Shown: positions 25,849-35,175 of the stretch, in pieces
Layout of the letters: each line of letters begins with the position of its first letter
Numbering within the stretch: the first letter of the stretch is position 1
From: DASUAO01 sp035763745
Lineage (GTDB): Bacteria; Actinomycetota; Acidimicrobiia; IMCC26256; PALSA-555
DNA: 64,000 nt
Reading direction: 5' to 3'
Assembly: GCA_035763745.1 (NCBI GenBank)
Contig: DASUAO010000030.1
Location: 1 to 64,000 of the forward strand
Position numbers and translations under genes: made by a program
The notes under the pieces: model-generated
The model's input: only the letters and a program-made list of their open reading frames with translations
Database searches by the model: none
What the model was told of the DNA's origin: nothing

Positions 25849-27093
25849 ATGTCGAAGGCAGTGGACGACCTCGGACGTCGCGCCCGCGCCGCGTCCCGGC
25901 TGCTAGCGGTCGCCTCCACAGCCGCGAAAGACGACGCGCTCCGCCGCGCCGCCGATCTGCTCCTCGAGCGCGCACCCGAGATCCTCGAGGCCAACGCCGC
26001 CGACGTCGAGGCCGCCGCATCCGACGGGATGGAGGCCGGCCCCCTCGACCGCCTCCGGCTCACCGAGACCCGGATCCAGGGCATGGCCGACGGCCTGCGC
26101 CAGGTCGCCGCACTGCCCGATCCCGTCGGCGAGACCCTCGACGGCACCCGCCGCCCGAACGGCCTCGAGATCCTGCGTACCCGGGTGCCCCTCGGAGTGG
26201 TCGCGGTCATCTACGAGAACCGACCGAACGTGACCAGCGATGCGGCCGGGATCTGCGTGAAGGCAGGGAACGCGGCGCTCCTCCGAGGGTCGTCCACGGC
26301 GCTGCGGTCGAACCAGGCGGTCGCTGCCGCACTGCGCGACGGGATCGAGAAGGCTGGGCTCCCCGCCGATGCGGTGATCCTCGTGGAGGACACCGCCCAC
26401 GCCACCGCGGTCGAGGTGATGCAGCTCACCGAGTACGTGGACTGCCTGATCCCGAGGGGCGGACCGTCGCTGATCGCGAGCATCCTCGACCACGCGTCGG
26501 TCCCGGTGATCATCGACGGCGACGGGAACTGCCACGTCTACGTCGACGTCGACGCCGACCTCTCGGACGCCGAGGAGATCGTCGTCAATTCCAAGACCGA
26601 CCGACCCGGCGTGTGCAACGCCGCGGAGTCCCTCGTGGTCCACGCGGCCGTCGCCGACGCCTTCCTCGCACGGGTGGTCCCGGCGCTCGAGTCCGCGGGC
26701 GTCGAGCTGCTCGGCAACGACGCGGCCCGGGCCCTCCAGCCGATGGGTGCGGCCACCGACGACGACTTCGGTCAGGAGTTCCTGGCGTTGAAGATGACCG
26801 TCGCGGTCGTGCCGTCGCTCGACGATGCGATCGCGCACATCACCCGGTACGGCTCGGGGCACACCGAAGCGATCGTCACCTCGAACCTGGAGACCGCCCG
26901 TCGGTTCACCCGGGAGGTCGACGCTGCGGTCGTGACCGTCAACGCGTCGACCCGCTTCACCGACGGGGAGCGCTTCGGATTCGGCGCCGAGATCGGCATC
27001 TCCACCCAGAAGCTCCACGCGCGCGGCCCCATGGGCCTGCGCGAGCTGACCACCTACAAGTACGTCGTGTGGGGCGACGGCCAGATCGTCTGA
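25849..27093 (+). CDS. proA: gamma-glutamyl phosphate reductase
   Basis: This is a 414-residue NADPH-dependent aldehyde dehydrogenase-superfamily enzyme that converts glutamyl 5-phosphate to glutamate semialdehyde, the second step of proline synthesis. The catalytic cysteine lies in RPGVCNAAESLVVH (near residue 257), the cofactor region in VIYENRPNVTSDAAG, and the C-terminal signature FGFGAEIGISTQKLHARGPMG is intact. TAGAGT at 25836-25841 ends 7 bases before ATG 25849, favouring this start over the in-frame GTG at 25840. Confidence 0.95.
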   Translation: MSKAVDDLGRRARAASRLLAVASTAAKDDALRRAADLLLERAPEILEANAADVEAAASDGMEAGPLDRLRLTETRIQGMADGLRQVAALPDPVGETLDGTRRPNGLEILRTRVPLGVVAVIYENRPNVTSDAAGICVKAGNAALLRGSSTALRSNQAVAAALRDGIEKAGLPADAVILVEDTAHATAVEVMQLTEYVDCLIPRGGPSLIASILDHASVPVIIDGDGNCHVYVDVDADLSDAEEIVVNSKTDRPGVCNAAESLVVHAAVADAFLARVVPALESAGVELLGNDAARALQPMGAATDDDFGQEFLALKMTVAVVPSLDDAIAHITRYGSGHTEAIVTSNLETARRFTREVDAAVVTVNASTRFTDGERFGFGAEIGISTQKLHARGPMGLRELTTYKYVVWGDGQIV

Positions 27094-27149
27094 CGATCTC
27101 GCCACCACCTCAGTCCGTGCCCCCTTCCAGATCCGGCGAAAGGTAACCC

Positions 27150-28055
27150 GTGGCAGATCGGTTCGAGTCGGTCGAGAGCGTCGTCGACCGGCTCCGCAGC
27201 GTCGACTACCTCGCCGACGCCAACATCGCCGGGGTCGTCTTCCTCGCCGACAAGCTCGAGAAGCCCGTCCTCGTCGAGGGGCCGGCCGGCGTCGGCAAGA
27301 CCGAGCTGGCGAAGGCGATCGCACTCGTCACGGGATCTCGGCTCATCCGACTCCAGTGCTACGAGGGGCTCGACGAGGCCAAGGCGCTCTACGAGTGGAA
27401 CTACAAGAAGCAGCTCCTGCGCATCCAGTCCGACCGTGATCACGAGACGACGTGGTCCGACACCGAGTCCGACATCTTCTCGGAGTCGTTCCTGCTGACG
27501 CGGCCGCTGCTGGAGGCGATCCGGTCCGAGGAGCCGATCGTCTTGCTCATCGACGAGGTCGACCGCGTGGAGATCGAGACCGAAGCGCTGCTGCTCGAGG
27601 TGCTGTCCGACTTCCAGGTTTCGATCCCCGAGCTCGGCACCATCAAGGGCACGCAGCGCCCGATCGTGATCCTCACGTCGAACAACACCCGAGAGCTCTC
27701 TGAGGCGCTCAAGCGACGCTGCCTCTACCTCCACGTCGACTACCCGGACCTCGACCGCGAGAAGGACATCGTGCGGGTCCGCGTGCCCGAGATCGACGAC
27801 GAGCTGGCCGACCAGGTCGCGCGTGTGGTGCGGTCGATCCGGGAGCTCGACCTCAAGAAGGCGCCGTCGATCTCCGAGACCATCGACTGGGCGCGGACGC
27901 TCCTGTACCTCGGCCGCAACGAGGTGTCGCCCGAGGTCATCACCGACACGTTGCACGTGCTGCTCAAGTACCAGTCCGACATCGTGAAGGCCAAGAAGGA
28001 GCTCGACCCCCCTGAGGGACCACTCAAGGGAGTGACGCCGAAGAGCGGCTCCTGA
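27150..28055 (+). CDS. MoxR-family AAA+ ATPase
   Basis: This is a 301-residue AAA+ ATPase of the MoxR/CoxD type. Walker A GPAGVGKT is near residue 46, Walker B VLLIDEVDR near 132, sensor 1 VILTSNNTRELSEALKRRC near 172, and a helical lid domain follows. Such proteins act as chaperones that mature or insert cofactors, working with a VWA-domain partner. The next gene encodes one, with overlapping stop/start (TGATG at 28053-28057). The start is GTG 27150 with GAAAGG in front. Substrate unknown; no CO dehydrogenase or similar client gene is in the window. Confidence 0.92.
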   Translation: MADRFESVESVVDRLRSVDYLADANIAGVVFLADKLEKPVLVEGPAGVGKTELAKAIALVTGSRLIRLQCYEGLDEAKALYEWNYKKQLLRIQSDRDHETTWSDTESDIFSESFLLTRPLLEAIRSEEPIVLLIDEVDRVEIETEALLLEVLSDFQVSIPELGTIKGTQRPIVILTSNNTRELSEALKRRCLYLHVDYPDLDREKDIVRVRVPEIDDELADQVARVVRSIRELDLKKAPSISETIDWARTLLYLGRNEVSPEVITDTLHVLLKYQSDIVKAKKELDPPEGPLKGVTPKSGS

Positions 28056-29476
28056 TGCTCGACGTGCTCCAGGGCTTCGTCCACGAGCTGCGGGCCGCAG
28101 GCCTGCCCGTCTCCATGACGGAGAACCTCGACGCGATGCGCGCAGTGGAGCACGTCGACATCGCCGAGCGCGACGTGTTCCGCGCCGTGCTCGGGGCCAC
28201 CCTCGTCAAGCACCATCACCACTGGAAGGCCTTCGAGACCGTCTTCGACGTGTACTTCTCGCTGTACTCGCCGGGCGTCGACGGGGAGGGCGGCGACGAC
28301 GAGCTGTCGAAGCAATGGGACGCGATGCTCGCCGACGCGGCGGGCGCGGGCGCCGGCGGCGAGATGAGTCGGGAGGAGCTCGCCCAGATGCTCCTCGACG
28401 CGCTGATGTCGATGGACCCCGACGCCCTCCGCGCGCTGGCCGCGAACGCGGTGACCCAGTTCGCCGGGATGGAGCCCGGCCGGCCGGTCGGCGGCACCTA
28501 TTACCTGTACCGGACGCTCCGGCAGCTCGACCTCGACGACCTCGGCGCACGCATGATGGGGCGGGCCCGCGAGCAGGGGATCGTGAACGACGACCCGCTG
28601 GCCGAGCGCCTCCAGAAGGAGGAGTTCGACGCCCGGCTCAAGACCCTGCGCGAGCTCGTGGAGGCCGAGATCCGTCGCCGGCTCGTCGCCGACCGAGGTG
28701 TCGAGGCGATGGCGCGAACGCTTCGCAAGCCGTTGCCCGAGGACGTCGACTTCATGCACGCGTCACGCGACGAGATGATCGCGTTGCAGAAGGCGATCTA
28801 CCCGCTCACCCGGGCGCTGGCGGCCCGCCTCGCCCAGCGGCGCCGCCGCCGCAACCGCGGCCATCTCGACTTCCGCAAGACGGTGCGGGCGTCGCTGTCG
28901 TACGGCGGTGTGCCCGCGGAGCCCAAGTTCCGGAACCCGCACCCTTCGAAGCCCGAGATCATGGTCGTCGCCGACATCTCCGGCTCGGTGGCGAGCTTCG
29001 CCCGCTTCACGCTGCAGTTCGTCTACGCGATGGCGAGCCAGTTCTCGAAGGTGCGCTCGTGGGTGTTCATCGACGGCATCGACGAGGTGACCCGGTACTT
29101 CCAGGAGTCCGACGACGTGCTCGACGCCGTGCACCGGGTGAACACCGAGGCCGATGTCGTCTGGGTCGACGGCCACAGCGACTACGGCCATGCGCTCGAG
29201 GTGTTCCACGACCGCCACCTCAACGAGGTGACGCCCAAGTCGTCGATCATCCTGCTCGGCGACGCCCGCAACAACTACCACGCGCCGCAGGCATGGGTGC
29301 TCGACGCGCTCCGCAAGCGGGGCAAGCACGTCTATTGGCTGAACCCCGAGCCCCGTGGCTACTGGGACACCGGCGACTCGGTGATCTCGGAGTACGCGGC
29401 GTACTGCGACGGCATCTTCGAGTGCCGCAACCTCCGCCAGCTCGAGCGCTTCGTCACCACGATCGCGGAGGGCTAG
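28055..29476 (+). CDS. VWA domain protein, CoxE-like
   Basis: This is a 473-residue soluble protein with a C-terminal von Willebrand A domain (about residues 300-465) carrying a MIDAS motif (DISGS near residue 309) and further acidic positions in the HSDYGHAL and LLGDARNNY segments. The N-terminal half is helical and charged, with the CoxE pattern. It is translationally coupled to the MoxR ATPase and probably forms its adaptor, presenting metal-bound clients. No signal peptide is seen. The following kinase-cyclase gene is only 22 bases away but has its own -10-like element. Confidence 0.9.
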   Translation: MLDVLQGFVHELRAAGLPVSMTENLDAMRAVEHVDIAERDVFRAVLGATLVKHHHHWKAFETVFDVYFSLYSPGVDGEGGDDELSKQWDAMLADAAGAGAGGEMSREELAQMLLDALMSMDPDALRALAANAVTQFAGMEPGRPVGGTYYLYRTLRQLDLDDLGARMMGRAREQGIVNDDPLAERLQKEEFDARLKTLRELVEAEIRRRLVADRGVEAMARTLRKPLPEDVDFMHASRDEMIALQKAIYPLTRALAARLAQRRRRRNRGHLDFRKTVRASLSYGGVPAEPKFRNPHPSKPEIMVVADISGSVASFARFTLQFVYAMASQFSKVRSWVFIDGIDEVTRYFQESDDVLDAVHRVNTEADVVWVDGHSDYGHALEVFHDRHLNEVTPKSSIILLGDARNNYHAPQAWVLDALRKRGKHVYWLNPEPRGYWDTGDSVISEYAAYCDGIFECRNLRQLERFVTTIAEG

Positions 29477-29484
29477 TTCCCCTC

Positions 29485-29490
29485 TAGCAT
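29485..29490 (+). promoter_or_regulatory. -10 element TAGCAT of the kinase-cyclase gene (leaderless)
   Basis: TAGCAT ends 8 bases before ATG 29499, within the 22-base gap after the VWA gene, and no ribosome-binding site is present. Confidence 0.45.
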
Positions 29491-29498
29491 CGCCGTCG

Positions 29499-32400
29499 AT
29501 GGAATGTGGGACGTGCGGGATCGAGAACCCCGAGGGCGCGCGGTTCTGCAACGGGTGCGGGGCGAGCCTCGAGGAGACAGCACCCGATCCTGCCGTCAGT
29601 GCGCCGGCGATGCTCGGGGGCGGGCGCTACCGGGTCGAACGGCTCCTCGGCGAGGGCACCCGCAAGCTCGTGTACCTCGCCCACGACGAGCGGCTCGGGC
29701 GTGACGTCGCCGTCGCCGTGATCAAGACCGAGGGTCTCGACGCCGCCGGCCGTCACCGCATCGACCGTGAGGCCCGCGCCATGGCGCGTCTGGGCGACCA
29801 TCCCAACATCGTCACCGTCTTCGACGTCATCGAGGAGCACGGCGACCCGCAGATCGTCGTCCAGTTCATGGACGGCGGGACGCTCAGCGAGCATCTCGCC
29901 GTCCAGCCGTCCGGGCGACTCCCGATCCCGGAGGTGCTCCGCTTCGGCGAGGAGCTCGCGCTGGCGCTCGCGCACGCTCACGGGCTCGACATCGTCCACC
30001 GCGACGTGAAGCCCGCGAACATCTGGCTCACCGCGGACGGCACCGCGAAGCTCGGCGACTTCGGCCTCGCGGCGATGAGCGAGCAGTCGCGTCTCACGAG
30101 CGAAGGCATGGTCGTGGGCACTGTCGCCTACCTCGCGCCGGAGCAGGCCGTCGGGCGCGCACCCGAACCGGCCGCGGACCTCTACGCGCTCGGCGCGGTG
30201 CTCTACGAGTTGACCACCGGGCGACCACCGTTCCTCGGCGACGATGCCGTCGGCGTGATCTCCCAACACCTCAACACCACGCCGGTCGCGACCACGTGGC
30301 ACAACCCCGAGGCCCCGGCGGGTCTCGACGCGCTCATCATGCGGTTGTTGGCCAAGGATCCCGCGCAGCGCCCGGCGAGCGCGGCGGACATCGTCGCCGA
30401 GCTCCGGCGTCTCCGGGAGACGTCGCTCGAACCGGTTGCGGCGTCCGACATCGCGCCGACCACGGGTACGCTCGCGGCGGGGGACTGGCGCCGATTCGTC
30501 GGTCGCAGCGAGGAGATCACGGCGATCCGCGCCGCGTGCGACGAGGCGCTCGCCGGTCGTAGCCGGCTCGTGATGGTGGTGGGGGAGCCGGGGATCGGCA
30601 AGACACGACTCGTCGAGGAGCTGGCATCCTACGCGGCGGTCCGCGGCGCGCAGGTGTGCTGGGGGCACTCCTACGAGGGTGAGGTGGGCGTCGCCTATCT
30701 CCCGTTCGTCGAGGCGTTCCGCGCCTACGTGCGGAACCGTTCCGACGACCAGCTCTCCACCGAGCTCGCGACCGGGGGCGCCGAGGTGGCCACGCTCGTC
30801 TCGGAGCTCCGCCAGCGGTTCCCGGATCTCCCTCCGAGCCCACCGCTCGAGGGTGACGCCGAGCGGATGCGCCTGTTCGACGGCGTCGCCACGTTCCTCG
30901 CGCACGCGTCTCGCGCTGACCCGATCGTCCTGGTGCTCGACGACCTGCACTGGGCCGACAAGCCGTCGCTGTTGCTGCTGCAGTACCTCGCCCGCAACCT
31001 CCGCCACGACCGGGTGATGATCGTCGGCACCTATCGCGACGTCGACCTCGACCGCCAGCACCCGTTGGCCGACGCGATTGCCGCGTTGCGCCGCGAGCGC
31101 CTGTACGAGCGGATCCTGCTCCGGGGTATGGACCGCGACGACGTGAAGGCGCTCATCGAGGCGATCGGGGAGCAGGAGACGCCCGACCAGTTCGCCGACA
31201 CCATCTTCCGTGCGACCGAGGGCAATCCGTTCTTCGTGGCCGAGGTGCTCCGTCACCTCAACGAGTCGGGCGCCCTGCAGCTCGTCGACGGCCGCTGGGT
31301 CGGCACGCCGGAGTCCATCGCCGAGAACCTCCCCGAAGGGGTGCGCGAGGTGATCGGGCGTCGGCTGAGCCGGCTGTCGGAGGACGCCAACAAGATGCTC
31401 ACGGTCGCCGCCGCGATGCCGGGGGGGTTCGTGCCCGATCTCGTCGCCGCGGTGACGGGTGATGGCGACGACGCGACGCTCGACCTGCTCGACGAGGCCC
31501 TGAGCGCCCAGATCGTGCACGAACGTCCCCGTTCTCCGGGCGCGTACGAGTTCACCCATGCGCTGATCCGTCAGACGCTCTACGGCGAGCTCAGCACCCC
31601 GAGGCGGGTGCGACTGCACCGCCAGATCGGCGAGGCGCTGGAGGCGTCCGCGGGGGCCCAGTCCGACGTTGCGCTTCCCGAGCTCGCGTACCACTGGTTC
31701 CAGGCCGCACCCGGCGGTGACATCGAGAAGGCCGTGGGCTACTCGACGCGTGCCGCCGACCGCGCCCGCGACCAGGCCGCCCACGAGGAGGCGACCCGGT
31801 ACTACGACCAGGCGATCCAGGCCCTCGAGCTCGACGACCAGGCCGACGAGCTGCGCCGGGCCGAGCTGTTCCTCTCGTACGGTGCATCGCTCAAGCAGAC
31901 CGGGGAGACCGAGCGCGCCGATCGCGTGCTCCGCGACTCGATCGAGATCGCGCGTCGCCATGGTGCCGCCGAGCTGATGGCGAGGGCGGCGCTCGTGTTC
32001 GGCGGCACCGGGACGGTCGGGACGCGCCAGACCGATCGAACGGAGGTCATCGAGGAGGCGATCGCGGCGATCGGCGAGACCGACCTCGCGCTGCGGGCTC
32101 GGCTGTGCTCGCTGCTCGCGGCCTTCGAGCTGTTCTTCGACGCCGACCGCCACCGCGAGCTCGCCAACGACGCGCTCGACGCCGCCCGACGATCGGGGGA
32201 CCCGTCGGCCGAGACGGCCGCGCTCCAGACGTGGGCCTGGCAGCTGCGGCCGGGGGTCGACGACGAGGAGTTGGAGCGGGTGCTCGACGAGACGCAACGC
32301 CTTGCGGAAGCAGCAGGGAACGCCGATCTCCTGTTCAACAACTCGGGGAGCTACGCCATTCGAGCGATGGTCCGAGGCGATGCGGATCTCTACGACCGCG

Positions 32401-33806
32401 CGCTGGCCGATGCCGTCCGTCTCGCGGCCGAGCTCCGGTCTCCGAACCACGCGGCGAACGCCGCGCTCGCACGCGGCGCAGCCGCGGTCCTCCGGGGCGA
32501 TTACCAAGCCGCCGAAGCGGCAGCGAACGAGGCGTTGGAGCTCGGCCGCCGGCTTCGGAGCCGCGGCTTCGTGAACAGCTACGGCATCCTCGTGATGCCG
32601 ATGCGTAGGGAGCAGGGGCGCCTCGCCGAGCTCGTCGACGCCACCCGCGCCGCCGTCGAGGCGACGCCCGAGATCATGTCCTGGCGCTGCGGCCTCGCCC
32701 AGATGCTCGCGATCGTCGGTCGACGCGAGGAAGCCCGCGACGAGCTCGACGCGATCGCGGTCGACGACTTCGGGACCATCGCCCTCGACGTCGCCCGGCC
32801 GTACGCGCTGTGTGGCGCGGCGGAGGCGATCGCGCTCGTCGGGGCCGCCGACCTTGCCGAGGTGCTCGCACCGCTGCTCGCCGAGATCCCCGGCCGCGGG
32901 GTGGCCCTCGGGCCGTCCGTGTACCACGGCCCAACCGACCGGTACCTCGGGCTCCTGATGCTCACGCTCGGCCGGCACGACGAGGCGATCCAGCACCTCG
33001 AGACCGCGATCGGGATCCTCGACGGCTTCCTCGCCCGCCCGTGGGTGGCCCGGACGCGGCTTGAGCTCGCCCGTGCGCTACTCGCCCGGGCCGGCGACGG
33101 CGACGAGGCGCGTGCCCTCGGCCTCCTCAACGACGCCCTCGACGTTGCTCAGGAGATCGGCATGTCCGCACTCGTCGAAGAGGTGCTCGCGGTGAAGCTC
33201 GATCTCCAGGGCATCGCTTCGGGGTCGTCTCCAGACGCGTCGATCGACGCGGTGGCGGCGTCGGTCAGACGGGAACGACCGGACGTCGAGCGACTCGCCG
33301 CGGCCGACGGCCGGGTGACGTTGCTGTTCTCCGACATCGAGGGCTACTCGTCGATGACCGATCGCCTCGGCGACGTGCGGAGCCAGCACGTGCTCCACGC
33401 CCACAACGAGCTGCTGCGCGGCGCGCTGAGCGAGTGGAAGGGCACCGAGGTGAAGAGCCAGGGCGACGGCTTCATGCTCGCGTTCTCCGACACCGACGCC
33501 GCGGTCCAGTGTGCCGTCGCGATCCAGCGGGCGATCGACGCCCATGACTTCGGCGCGGACGCGGGGGAGATCCGTGTTCGCATCGGGCTCCACGCCGGGC
33601 CCGTGATCCGCGAGGGCGACGACTTCTTCGGCCGGACCGTGATCACCGCCGCCCGCGTCGCCGACGCGGCGTCCGGGGGCGAGATCCTCGCCACGGAGGA
33701 GGTGCGGGCCCAGTCGTCGGCAGGGAGCTACGGCGACCCTCGCGAGGTCACACTGAAGGGGCTGACCGGTGCCCGTCAGGTGCTCCCCGTCGCCTGGCGC
33801 CCCTGA
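29499..33806 (+). CDS. zinc ribbon - Ser/Thr kinase - AAA ATPase - TPR - class III nucleotide cyclase fusion
   Basis: This is a 1435-residue multidomain signalling protein. Order: a four-cysteine zinc ribbon (C3, C6, C17, C20); a Ser/Thr kinase domain (about 44-310) with VAVIK lysine, HRDVKPAN near 167, DFG near 187 and APEQ; an AAA_16-type ATPase (Walker A GEPGIGKT near 361-368, LVLDDLHWAD near 475); a long TPR-like helical region (about 700-1240); and a C-terminal adenylyl/guanylyl cyclase domain (about 1265-1435). Cyclase metal aspartates are present (FSDIEGYS, QGDGF). The usual transition-state Asn reads Ile in GRTVITAAR, while the Arg is kept. The third Gly of the kinase glycine loop is absent. 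No membrane segment is seen. Trigger and product are unknown. Confidence 0.88.
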   Translation: MECGTCGIENPEGARFCNGCGASLEETAPDPAVSAPAMLGGGRYRVERLLGEGTRKLVYLAHDERLGRDVAVAVIKTEGLDAAGRHRIDREARAMARLGDHPNIVTVFDVIEEHGDPQIVVQFMDGGTLSEHLAVQPSGRLPIPEVLRFGEELALALAHAHGLDIVHRDVKPANIWLTADGTAKLGDFGLAAMSEQSRLTSEGMVVGTVAYLAPEQAVGRAPEPAADLYALGAVLYELTTGRPPFLGDDAVGVISQHLNTTPVATTWHNPEAPAGLDALIMRLLAKDPAQRPASAADIVAELRRLRETSLEPVAASDIAPTTGTLAAGDWRRFVGRSEEITAIRAACDEALAGRSRLVMVVGEPGIGKTRLVEELASYAAVRGAQVCWGHSYEGEVGVAYLPFVEAFRAYVRNRSDDQLSTELATGGAEVATLVSELRQRFPDLPPSPPLEGDAERMRLFDGVATFLAHASRADPIVLVLDDLHWADKPSLLLLQYLARNLRHDRVMIVGTYRDVDLDRQHPLADAIAALRRERLYERILLRGMDRDDVKALIEAIGEQETPDQFADTIFRATEGNPFFVAEVLRHLNESGALQLVDGRWVGTPESIAENLPEGVREVIGRRLSRLSEDANKMLTVAAAMPGGFVPDLVAAVTGDGDDATLDLLDEALSAQIVHERPRSPGAYEFTHALIRQTLYGELSTPRRVRLHRQIGEALEASAGAQSDVALPELAYHWFQAAPGGDIEKAVGYSTRAADRARDQAAHEEATRYYDQAIQALELDDQADELRRAELFLSYGASLKQTGETERADRVLRDSIEIARRHGAAELMARAALVFGGTGTVGTRQTDRTEVIEEAIAAIGETDLALRARLCSLLAAFELFFDADRHRELANDALDAARRSGDPSAETAALQTWAWQLRPGVDDEELERVLDETQRLAEAAGNADLLFNNSGSYAIRAMVRGDADLYDRALADAVRLAAELRSPNHAANAALARGAAAVLRGDYQAAEAAANEALELGRRLRSRGFVNSYGILVMPMRREQGRLAELVDATRAAVEATPEIMSWRCGLAQMLAIVGRREEARDELDAIAVDDFGTIALDVARPYALCGAAEAIALVGAADLAEVLAPLLAEIPGRGVALGPSVYHGPTDRYLGLLMLTLGRHDEAIQHLETAIGILDGFLARPWVARTRLELARALLARAGDGDEARALGLLNDALDVAQEIGMSALVEEVLAVKLDLQGIASGSSPDASIDAVAASVRRERPDVERLAAADGRVTLLFSDIEGYSSMTDRLGDVRSQHVLHAHNELLRGALSEWKGTEVKSQGDGFMLAFSDTDAAVQCAVAIQRAIDAHDFGADAGEIRVRIGLHAGPVIREGDDFFGRTVITAARVADAASGGEILATEEVRAQSSAGSYGDPREVTLKGLTGARQVLPVAWRP

Positions 33807-33810
33807 CCGG

Positions 33811-35172
33811 TCAGGACCGTGATCGGAGCGCCTTGAACTCCTCGATCGCCTCGTGGTGGTCGACGATGGGGACCGGATAGCCCACGCGGGCGCGGATCTC
33901 GGGGTCGGGGTCGTGGACGTTCTTGCCCTCGACGCCCGCGAGCTCGGGGACGTAGCGCCGCACGTAGTCGCCCTGCGGGTCGAATCGCAGTCCCTGGCGC
34001 GTGGGGTTGAACACGCGATGCGGGTTTGCGTCGGTTCCCGTCCCCGCGGTCCACTGCCAGTTGAGCTGGTTGTTCGCGATGTCGCCGTCGACGAGCCAGT
34101 CGAGGAAGTGCGCGGCGCCGAGGCGCCAGTCGATCATCAGGTCCTTGGTCAGGAACGACGCGACCACCATGCGGGCGCGGTTGTGCATGAACCCTTCCCT
34201 GAGCAGCTGGCGCATCCCCGCGTCGACGATGGGGTACCCGGTCCGGCCCGCCTTCCACGCGGCGAGCCCATCGGGGTCGTCGTGCCAGGTGTCGCCGCGG
34301 TCCTTGAAGTCCTCCCGGGCGGCATCGGGTCTGGCGGCGAGGATCTGGTGGTAGAAGTCGCGCCAACAGAGCTGCCGGACGAACGCGTCGGCACCCTCCC
34401 TACCCTGCAGCCTCGTCGCCACCTCGAGGGGCGAGAGACATCCGAAGTGCAGATAGGGGCTGATCCGCGACGTGGCGTCGCCAGGGAGATCGTCGTGGCG
34501 GTCGCCGTACCGCGCGAGCCCGTTGCGAGCCCAGGCGGCGAGGCGAGCCCGCGCCGGAGCCTCACCGCCGGGCACGACGTCCGGGGAAGCGGCGCCGGCG
34601 ACGAGGTCGGCCCGGGCGGGGATCTCGATCCCCGACGCGTCGGGTGGGACCTCTACGGCGCGTGGCGCCGGGACGGCCGACCTCCACGGCGCCGCGAGCC
34701 ACGCCCGGTGGTAGGGCGTGAAGACCTGGTAGCAGGCGCCGGCCGTGGGCGAGATCTCGCCGGGCGGCACCACGGTCACGCCGGGGTGGCGGAGCACCTC
34801 GATCCCGTGCGACCGAGCGTCCGTCGCCAGCGTGTCGGTCCGGTGGCGCGCAAACGCACTCATGTCGTCCGCGACGTGGATCGTCGCCGCGCCGACGGCC
34901 CGCGCCGCGCGCAGCACCTCGTCGACCCACCGACCGCGACCCACGACGAGACGCCCGCCGCGGTCCCGTAGCGAGACGTCGAGGTCCGACAGCGCCTCCA
35001 CGAGGAAGCCGACTCGGTTCGGTCGTGCGAACCGACTCGACAGGATGTCGTCGTCGAGGACGAAGAGCGGTACCACGGGGCCCGAAGCGGCGGCTCGGAG
35101 CGCAGGGTTGTCCCGCACTCGCAGGTCACGTGTGAAGACCATTACCGCCGCGGGGCCGTCAGCCATCCCCAT
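33811..35172 (-). CDS. phr: deoxyribodipyrimidine photolyase / cryptochrome family
   Basis: This is a 453-residue flavoprotein that repairs cyclobutane pyrimidine dimers using light. The N-terminal Rossmann antenna domain (about residues 8-130) and the FAD-binding helical domain with GRTGYPIVDAGMRQL, MHNRARMVVASFLTKDL and DWLVDGDIANNQLNWQWTAGTGTD (the conserved photolyase signature) are intact, and Trp residues for electron transfer are present. It lies 3 bases after the ACT-domain gene on the same strand. It faces the kinase-cyclase gene with only 4 bases between stops. The start could also be the Met two codons later. Confidence 0.93.
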   Translation of the reverse strand: MGMADGPAAVMVFTRDLRVRDNPALRAAASGPVVPLFVLDDDILSSRFARPNRVGFLVEALSDLDVSLRDRGGRLVVGRGRWVDEVLRAARAVGAATIHVADDMSAFARHRTDTLATDARSHGIEVLRHPGVTVVPPGEISPTAGACYQVFTPYHRAWLAAPWRSAVPAPRAVEVPPDASGIEIPARADLVAGAASPDVVPGGEAPARARLAAWARNGLARYGDRHDDLPGDATSRISPYLHFGCLSPLEVATRLQGREGADAFVRQLCWRDFYHQILAARPDAAREDFKDRGDTWHDDPDGLAAWKAGRTGYPIVDAGMRQLLREGFMHNRARMVVASFLTKDLMIDWRLGAAHFLDWLVDGDIANNQLNWQWTAGTGTDANPHRVFNPTRQGLRFDPQGDYVRRYVPELAGVEGKNVHDPDPEIRARVGYPVPIVDHHEAIEEFKALRSRS

Positions 35173-35175
35173 CGT

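Noticed and set aside
29484..32996. 1170-codon minus-strand open frame
   Set aside because: Antisense to the kinase-cyclase gene; no motif or plausible start.
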